Source: Chitinivibrionales bacterium
GTDB taxonomy: Bacteria > Fibrobacterota > Chitinivibrionia > Chitinivibrionales > WJMI01
Direction of reading: 5' to 3'
NCBI GenBank assembly: GCA_014729595.1
Contig: WJJU01000686.1
Span: 1-10,627 of the forward strand
DNA: 10,627 bases
The notes beneath the pieces are model-generated. The model was not told the origin of the DNA, did no database searches, and was given only the letters and a program-made list of their open reading frames with translations. Shown one piece after another: positions 5,286-10,627 of this stretch; the first letter of the stretch is position 1; each line of letters opens with the position of its first letter. The translations under genes were made by a program, and so were the position numbers.

Positions 5286-6009
5286 GCGTTCAAAAAACTC
5301 ACATGACGGCAGTCATTATCGCTTTCTTCGGAGCATTCCCATGCTCGTGAGTGTAAGCATCGGAATGGTCGTGGTGCTGGCTTATATCTTCTATGCACCG
5401 TTCAGGGAGTTTCTACACGATTCATGGAAAGTGCTCACCAGCGGTGATCGACGACGAATAGAGGAATGGACACTCGCTTTCGGTGTCTGGGGGCCACTCA
5501 TACTCATGGTCTTTTTTTTGGGACAAATGTTTGCTTTCGTTCTTCCTTCATGGCTTCTCATCGTAGTCAGTATCCTGGCATACGGCCCGTTTCTGGGAGG
5601 GGCTATCGCCCTCGGCGGTATCGTGTTTGCCACCACCGTCGCCTATGTCATCGGCAGAAGCCTGAACGAACTGGCTCTGCAGCAACTTGTCGGCAAAAAG
5701 CCGGAACGCACCATGAAATGGTATCTGAACAGGTATGGGTTCTGGGTTGTGGTAATTTTCAGGCTGGCGCCGTTTCTTTCCAACGACATAATCAGCTATG
5801 TCGCGGGCCTCATCGCCATGAGTTACCCTCGATTCATCGGCGCTACCGTTTTAGGCATTTCACCGCTGATCGCACTCATTGCATATTTAGGGGAAACTAC
5901 AGAACGGCTCAGAACCGGTTTCGTAGTCGTCTCAATCGTAAGCCTCGTCGGGTTTGCATTCTATGTTTGGTGGGACCGAAAGCAGATGCGAAAACGAAGC
6001 GTCGTCTGA
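5284..6009 (+). CDS. VTT-domain (DedA/TVP38-TMEM64-like) inner membrane protein
   Basis: The 241-residue protein has about six hydrophobic segments (residues about 17-37, 69-97, 103-124, 150-163, 183-203, 212-230) and the VTT-domain signature. Characteristic stretches are GPLILMVFFLGQM, the re-entrant-like segment LPSWLLIVVSILAYGPFLGG (88-107), AYVIGRSL (120-127), and IFRLAPFLSNDIISYVAGLI (158-177). SYPRFIGATVLGISP follows at 180-194. Members of this superfamily are inner-membrane proteins, several of them linked to lipid scrambling or carrier recycling and to envelope integrity; the substrate here cannot be read from sequence. Start choice is open. ATG 5284 gives a basic N-terminus before the first membrane segment but lacks a ribosome site. 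ATG 5341 has GGAG (5330-5333) seven bases upstream but loses that basic region. A TTG at 5230 is also in frame. The gene converges on hisS with a 30-nt gap and no clear terminator. Confidence 0.85.
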   Translation: MRSKNSHDGSHYRFLRSIPMLVSVSIGMVVVLAYIFYAPFREFLHDSWKVLTSGDRRRIEEWTLAFGVWGPLILMVFFLGQMFAFVLPSWLLIVVSILAYGPFLGGAIALGGIVFATTVAYVIGRSLNELALQQLVGKKPERTMKWYLNRYGFWVVVIFRLAPFLSNDIISYVAGLIAMSYPRFIGATVLGISPLIALIAYLGETTERLRTGFVVVSIVSLVGFAFYVWWDRKQMRKRSVV

Positions 6010-6039
6010 GTCTAGCATTCCGGGCACTATCGCCGATTA

Positions 6040-7320
6040 TCACTCAAGCTCGCCAATGGTTCTCGCAAGATTCGCCACATCGGTAACACGCTCTTCGCCG
6101 GAACGCATATCTTTGAGTTTCACCCGCCCACTTCCTTCCTCCTCACCGCCCGCAAATACCACAAACGTGCAACGTGCCGCGTTGGCCTGCTTGAGCTGTT
6201 TGCCGACAGCCACCTGCCTTAAACTATACTCCGCACTCACTCCCGCATTGCGCAACAGTTGGGTGATTTCGACCGCAAGGGTGACATCTTTATCGACGGA
6301 CACGACAAAGGTTGTCGAGCGGGGTTCGAGCAGGGGAACGATCCCTTTGTTTTTCAATAGCTCGCCCAGCACCACGTCCCCCGCCGCAAAGCCGACCGCC
6401 GGTGTGTCGGCTCCTCCGTAGAGCGCCACAAGACGATCATAGCGGCCGCCGCCGGCCACGGCACGAAGCGACCGTTGTTTGTCGAATACCTCAAAAACGA
6501 TACCGGTGTAATACGCCAAGCCGCGCACGATACCAATATCGAAGCGGACATAATCTCGCATTCCGTATGAGTCGAGAAGGTCTAACAGCGTTCGAAGATC
6601 CTCGGCGGCGGGCACATCGGGCGCCTCCGCCACTGCTTGATCCAGCGTTTCGGCCGACAGGATTTTCCGGAGTCGCGCCGCACGGACACTATCGCCGACA
6701 CTATCGACAAGCATCTTTTCGAACACTTCCGGAGCTACCTTGTATTTTTTGTCGAGCGTTTGATATACGGCGCCAAGGCGTTCCGCCGGTACACCGACCG
6801 ATCGAAATAGTTGTTCGAGAAGATCCCTGCTGGAAATGAGCACCGAAAAGTCTTGGCTTTCCAAGCCAAGGTCGGTCATCATCCCCACTACGGCGGCAAT
6901 CAGATCGGCGTCGGCGGTTTTTTCCGCAACGCCGAGAATATCCATGTTGAGCTGAAAGAACTCGCGAAGTCGACCTCGCTGCATCTTCTCGTAGCGAAAC
7001 AATCGTGGAATTGAAAACCACCGGACCGGCCGCTTCAGCGCCTGCCCCTTCGCCGCCGCCATTCGTGCGAGGGAGGGTGTCATCTCGGGCCTGAGAGCCA
7101 TGTCTCTGCCGCCTTTGTCGGTGAAGGTGTAGAGCTGCCTTTCGATTTCGTCTCCGCTTTTTCGGGTATAGAGTTCAAGATGCTCAAATAGAGGAGCGTC
7201 GAACTCTTCAAAGCCATAACGGCGACACGTGCGTCGCCATGAACAAAAGATATGCCGGCGAAGAGCCATGTCTTCCGGATAGAAATCACGAGTACCTTTC
7301 GGTGCGCTGAGAACTGCCAT
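6040..7320 (-). CDS. hisS: Histidyl-tRNA synthetase
   Basis: This class II synthetase charges tRNA-His with histidine in the cytoplasm. The 426-residue product shows the N-terminal APKGTRDFYPEDMALR (6-21) and motif 2 with FRYEKMQRGRLREFFQLNMD (108-127). The HisRS-specific RGLAYYTGIVFEVF (266-279), AVAGGGRYDRLVALYGG (287-303) and AVGFAAGDVVL (308-318, motif 3 region) follow. The anticodon-binding domain fills residues 335-426 and includes AVGKQLKQAN and KLKDMRSGEE. The motif 3 segment reads GDVVL where E. coli-type enzymes have an E-R-L; I recall this variant from other phyla, so it is probably lineage style, not damage. The start at 7320 follows AAAGGTG four bases upstream. The frame stays open 28 codons further upstream, but that extension does not resemble the family. 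Confidence 0.95.
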   Translation of the reverse strand: MAVLSAPKGTRDFYPEDMALRRHIFCSWRRTCRRYGFEEFDAPLFEHLELYTRKSGDEIERQLYTFTDKGGRDMALRPEMTPSLARMAAAKGQALKRPVRWFSIPRLFRYEKMQRGRLREFFQLNMDILGVAEKTADADLIAAVVGMMTDLGLESQDFSVLISSRDLLEQLFRSVGVPAERLGAVYQTLDKKYKVAPEVFEKMLVDSVGDSVRAARLRKILSAETLDQAVAEAPDVPAAEDLRTLLDLLDSYGMRDYVRFDIGIVRGLAYYTGIVFEVFDKQRSLRAVAGGGRYDRLVALYGGADTPAVGFAAGDVVLGELLKNKGIVPLLEPRSTTFVVSVDKDVTLAVEITQLLRNAGVSAEYSLRQVAVGKQLKQANAARCTFVVFAGGEEEGSGRVKLKDMRSGEERVTDVANLARTIGELE

Positions 7321-7622
7321 AATACACCTTTTTGTGAATTCGGGATTTTTTTCGATCCCGTATGGAATCACCATAAATCCCGGCGTCGCATTGCCGGACC
7401 GCACTTGAAATGCTTCTTTGTATCACCCAAGCCGAAATATTGGGTATCTATGAACTATTTCCAGCCCCAGACGCCCCGCAATCGTGTCCCGGCTGACGAC
7501 GGCCCTTGGCTTGGAACGATTTAAGCTCGCGGCGGTCGAGAATGCGGCCGCCGGCCCGATGCTCTAATCTCACAAGCGGACTCGGTATTCGAAAGCATCG
7601 GCAACAGAAAATACTTTCGGGA
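7321..7622 (-). promoter_or_regulatory. hisS leader / sppA-hisS spacer with several hairpins
   Basis: No gene is seen in these 302 bases. Read toward hisS they hold a stem GGCGG/CCGCC (within about 7530-7556), a perfect ACCCAA/TTGGGT stem (7425-7445), a CCGGC/GCCGG stem (about 7380-7397) and a perfect CGGGAT/ATCCCG stem (7341-7360) ending about 11 bases before the hisS ribosome site. I found no tRNA, no convincing T-box core, and no promoter better than a weak TACAAA-type -10 near 7420. No intrinsic terminator follows the sppA-like gene, so read-through into hisS is possible. Confidence 0.35.
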
Positions 7623-10097
7623 CTACCAGAGTTCGATGGGCATGAGCAGAAGAGGTTGACCGTTGCTTTCCATGTGAAGATGCAGGTAGTCTATGACTGG
7701 CTGTGTCCGCGCCTTCCGAGCCGAGAATTCGGGTGCGACGAGCGATACAAACGACATCTCTTTCTTGGGTGCTTCGGTTATTGTACATTCCACCGGGTCC
7801 CCAATACCCGCAAGATCTGCCGCGATTCTGATCGATTCATAAAGCCCCCCGATTTCATCGACAAGCCCCTTCTCTCGTCCGCGCATACCGGACCATATTC
7901 GTCCTTGGGCAACCGAATCCACTGCGGCGGTGTCCATCCCCCTGGCTTCCGCCACCTTACCGACAAATTCATCGTACATCGACAATAGTACACTTTTCGC
8001 CACATTGCGCTCATGAGGAGTGAGGTTCCTGTCGGGAAGCATAACGCCCATGAACGGCAAACTGATTCCAAAGGGCAGATCGGCATGCTTACCGATTTTA
8101 ACGTGGTCGGTGGTCATGCCAAGCTTTTCTTTAAGACCGTCGTTATACACCCACCCGCCGATAACGCCGATTGAGCCGGTGATTGTCGGACCGGCGGCTA
8201 CAATCGTATCGCCGTACATCGACAGCCAGTAGCCGCCCGAGGCGGCGACGGAACCTTGCGACACCACGACGGGCTTTTCTTCGGCGCATTCGCGCAGAGC
8301 TTGGGCGACAATGTCTGAAGCCATAGGGTCACCGCCGGGAGAGTCTACGCGCAAAACAATCGCTTTCACGCGAGAATTTTCGCCTGCTTTTCGAATTACT
8401 TCAACGAGATCTCGCGCTTCGATTCCACGATCCATTGCACATGCCCCGAGCGCATAGATGACCGCTATGCGAGGTGGTGCGCTCCAGTAATCATGTTCCG
8501 GTGTCATGCGAGCCGCCACCATATCCGGTTTAACCAATTTTTTCTCGGAACCCTCAATCACCTCAATCACTTTCTCGACGGTCTCCCAACGCCCGATTGT
8601 GTCTATCAGACCGGCCGCAACGGCGTCGTTGGGCCTGAAATAGACTTTGTTATTGACCAAACTGTCGAATCGCTCGGTCGATATATCTCTTCCCTCGCAT
8701 ACTCCCCGACGAAGAAGATTATATATGTCCTCGATCAGGGCGGCTCGTTGTTCCCGCGCCCCTTCGGACATCGAATCACGCTCAAACTCTTCATAACCGG
8801 ATTTGTACTTGAAAAAACGCCATTCGTCGAATTCTATTCCTATCTTGTCTAATGTTCCACTGTAAAAGGTGGATCCGCTCAGCACGCCCGGAAGCGCAAT
8901 GCTTCCCTGCGGGTCCATCACAATCCTATCGGCAACCGAGGCTAAGTAGTACTGCTTCATCCTGCCTTTGTCGATGTAAACAACCACCTTCTTGCCGGCT
9001 TTTTTGAGTTCACGAAGTTTTTCACGGATTTCCCATGTGAAGGTAAGGTTCTGGCTCATGGTGGATGCCCGGATTGCCACGCCACCTATCGAAGAGTCTC
9101 TCCGTGCCGCCTCAAGCGCCCTCAGGGTCCCTAAAAGCGTTGGGCCGTCGTCAAAAAAAGGCCGACGTCGATACCCGATTTTGGGATGGAGGTCGAGTTC
9201 CATGTAACGTTTCCGGCGATTTAGCCGACTTGCGGTCACGGAGGGCTCGTACGCACCGATTCTGAGTGCATAAGTAACCGCGCTTTGCGGTGAACGTGTA
9301 TCCATTGTTCCCGCCGCCGCAACGCCGGAGTAGCCGAAACCCATATTGAGCCCGATGAACACACTGTGGTCACTTCCATAGCGAGCGGAAAGACGAAGAC
9401 CGCGGAACGGTTCCGCCGCAAAACCCACACCCCAGACTTGATCCTGAGCGCCGTTGTTGGTTTTGACGCCCCAGTCGCCTTTCAACGTGAAGATTTCGTT
9501 TCCCGTCGGGCGCAATCCCGCCGTTACGATCCCTTCTATCCGATCATCCCCGAGCGCCATGCGTGACGAAGCACCTAACGAGATACGACGCCATGGACGT
9601 AATAGCATACCGTACGAAAGCTCCGCTTTATCCTTGAGGGAATCGGAACTCGCCGTGTTCCACCCAATTCCAATACCGCCGGCTATTGTCTTGGTTCCAA
9701 AAGCTCGCGCCAACGAGAAATCCGTTGCCCATTCATCGCCGCTTAGATTCCTATAATGAATTCCCAAACCCGTATTGCCGCCCCCTCCCCAAAATCCGAC
9801 ATCACGCACACTCACCGCGTCGACATTATTGGTACTTAAAGCCAGTGTCGCTTCGGGCCGCGAAAGATAAGCGAGTCCCGCGGGATTTAATATTCCATAC
9901 GTTTCGGTCATTCCGGCGGAGGGGGTAAGATAACTTAACCCGTTGGTGAACTGATAAGTATCACGAAACCAATTCCCGTAAAGAGTACCGTTTCCCACAA
10001 TGAACAGGAGAGTAATTGCGGCAATAAAAGGCCTCCGGTCGTTCGGCCGTACTCCGGAGGTGCATGTCTGAATAATGAGCGATTTGGCAAAATGCAT
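7623..10097 (-). CDS. SppA-type S49 signal peptide peptidase fused to an N-terminal outer-membrane-barrel-like domain
   Basis: The 824-residue protein has two parts. Residues 21-41 look like a signal peptide with a long basic lead (RRPFIAAITLLFIVGNGTLYG). Residues about 42-285 are Gly- and aromatic-rich alternating segments with an ILNPAGLAYLSRPEATLALS stretch, resembling PorV/FadL-like outer-membrane barrels. From about residue 298 to 775 the protein is a tandem SppA of the 67-kDa type. The first S49 domain carries KQYYLASVADRIVMDPQGSI and the catalytic lysine motif YKSG (Lys432, aligned with E. coli Lys209). The second carries LRVDSPGGDPMASD (582-595) and the nucleophile motif VAASGGYW (Ser620, aligned with E. 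coli Ser409), followed by TGSIGVIGG. Both catalytic residues are present, so peptidase activity is plausible. E. coli SppA (618 residues) is anchored in the inner membrane and has no barrel. Start 10097 follows GGGAGA four bases upstream. Confidence 0.88.
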   Translation of the reverse strand: MHFAKSLIIQTCTSGVRPNDRRPFIAAITLLFIVGNGTLYGNWFRDTYQFTNGLSYLTPSAGMTETYGILNPAGLAYLSRPEATLALSTNNVDAVSVRDVGFWGGGGNTGLGIHYRNLSGDEWATDFSLARAFGTKTIAGGIGIGWNTASSDSLKDKAELSYGMLLRPWRRISLGASSRMALGDDRIEGIVTAGLRPTGNEIFTLKGDWGVKTNNGAQDQVWGVGFAAEPFRGLRLSARYGSDHSVFIGLNMGFGYSGVAAAGTMDTRSPQSAVTYALRIGAYEPSVTASRLNRRKRYMELDLHPKIGYRRRPFFDDGPTLLGTLRALEAARRDSSIGGVAIRASTMSQNLTFTWEIREKLRELKKAGKKVVVYIDKGRMKQYYLASVADRIVMDPQGSIALPGVLSGSTFYSGTLDKIGIEFDEWRFFKYKSGYEEFERDSMSEGAREQRAALIEDIYNLLRRGVCEGRDISTERFDSLVNNKVYFRPNDAVAAGLIDTIGRWETVEKVIEVIEGSEKKLVKPDMVAARMTPEHDYWSAPPRIAVIYALGACAMDRGIEARDLVEVIRKAGENSRVKAIVLRVDSPGGDPMASDIVAQALRECAEEKPVVVSQGSVAASGGYWLSMYGDTIVAAGPTITGSIGVIGGWVYNDGLKEKLGMTTDHVKIGKHADLPFGISLPFMGVMLPDRNLTPHERNVAKSVLLSMYDEFVGKVAEARGMDTAAVDSVAQGRIWSGMRGREKGLVDEIGGLYESIRIAADLAGIGDPVECTITEAPKKEMSFVSLVAPEFSARKARTQPVIDYLHLHMESNGQPLLLMPIELW

Positions 10098-10252
10098 ACG
10101 TTCTCCCGTCTTTCCGGCTGATAAATTCCTCTACAAATCATATGAATGCGATAGAATCGAAAATATAGGCGATGCCGCGTTTACGGATCTTTGAAGGGTT
10201 TGGCGTCGGCTTTTATGCTTGGGTTTGTTTCTCAATGTCGAGGGACGTAACG
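10098..10252 (-). other. Spacer upstream of the sppA-like gene, nothing firm
   Basis: These 155 bases between the SprT-like stop and the sppA-like start show no terminator and no ORF worth calling. TATGAT at about 10137-10142 on the minus strand could be a -10 element but has no convincing -35 partner. Whether the two genes share a transcript is open. Confidence 0.3.
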
Positions 10253-10627
10253 CTATCGACCGCCGGTGCGTCTTAACGACCTGATGAGACGCCCCGCGTG
10301 GCACCGCTCCCATACGCGCCATTGCTCATAATGGGGGAGCGCGCGTTCGGCTTCGCGGAATGCCGGACCGTGATAGATTGTTCGTCCGTTTTTTTTATAT
10401 GGTGGATGAATAATATGAAGCGCTTCGTGGCAAACAACGGACTCTATCGCGAAACGCGGGACCTCGGGGTGATTATATAGTCCGGCAATAGTAATCAGGT
10501 CGAACCGCTTTCCCTTGGTATCGAAACCGTGACGGTGAAACGACGTTGTAGAGGTCTGCGAACCCCAGCGAATAGATGCATCGTTGATCCGTCCACTCAA
10601 ACACAGGCGATTGACGGTATCCAATAC
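10253..10627 (-). CDS. SprT-like zinc metalloprotein, N-terminus beyond window edge
   Basis: The visible 125 residues show the SprT-like/WLM metallopeptidase pattern. An RWGS segment near the start and a basic strand lead into LITIAGLYNHPEVPRF, then the zinc-site helix SVVCHEALHIIHPP, whose HEALH matches the HExxH signature. NGRTIYHGPAFREAERALPHYEQW follows as expected, with a further His after the helix as possible third ligand. Small bacterial members of this family are mostly uncharacterised; SPRTN, a distant relative, cleaves DNA-protein crosslinks, but that role should not be transferred here. The frame is still open at base 10627, and the TTG at 10624 has no ribosome site in view, so the start lies outside. 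It runs in the same direction as the sppA-like gene, 155 nt upstream of it. Confidence 0.82.
   Translation of the reverse strand, partial: VLDTVNRLCLSGRINDASIRWGSQTSTTSFHRHGFDTKGKRFDLITIAGLYNHPEVPRFAIESVVCHEALHIIHPPYKKNGRTIYHGPAFREAERALPHYEQWRVWERCHAGRLIRSLRRTGGR

Noticed and set aside
7321..7404. 28-codon N-terminal extension of HisRS
   Set aside because: The family start motif begins right after ATG 7320, which has a good ribosome site; the upstream codons resemble nothing.
7623..10097. Long plus-strand ORFs opposite the sppA-like gene
   Set aside because: They are shadow frames antisense to a gene with clear catalytic motifs and full-length homology.
1..10627. tRNA genes, CRISPR arrays, insertion sequences, integron sites
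   Set aside because: Scanning the spacers showed no cloverleaf with a TTCRA loop, no regularly spaced direct repeats, no transposase-like protein and no terminal repeats flanked by target duplications.

Overview
The window looks like ordinary chromosome from a flagellated, diderm (outer-membrane) bacterium with an uncharacterised branch point in the middle. Three traits suggest the FCB superphylum, with Fibrobacterota/Chitinispirillum-like bacteria as my best guess: a lipoprotein with an 'RPNGGE' Ig-like module, an SppA peptidase fused to an outer-membrane-barrel-like domain, and a HisRS with an N-terminal 'GTRDFYPEDM' signature. This is inference from protein style, not a database match.

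Left part (2-2797, + strand): the end of a flagellar operon. It holds fliD (filament cap, N-terminus cut by the window edge), fliS (flagellin chaperone) and a small helical protein in the position of fliT/flgN. These genes would cap the filament and chaperone its late export substrates.

Centre left (2798-4241, + strand): a separate transcription unit. A near-consensus sigma-70-type promoter (2903-2931) is followed by a roughly 150-nt leader with nested inverted repeats and a very short ORF. Next comes a 272-residue protein that resembles only the N-terminal, B12-binding-like half of the RiPP-maturation radical SAM C-methyltransferases; the radical SAM half is absent. About 290 nt of hairpin-rich DNA without a convincing gene then leads to a strong intrinsic terminator (4195-4241). 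This is the least conventional part of the window.

Centre right (4267-6009): a minus-strand lipoprotein gene, with its own promoter, phased A-tracts, a hairpin leader and a stem in its 3' region, lies divergent from a plus-strand VTT/DedA-like (TVP38/TMEM64) membrane protein gene.

Right part (6040-10627, - strand): three genes in the same direction, in transcription order a SprT-like zinc metalloprotein (N-terminus outside the window), the barrel-SppA fusion and hisS. The gap before hisS (302 nt) holds several hairpins. No tRNA, rRNA, insertion sequence, CRISPR array or prophage gene was recognised.
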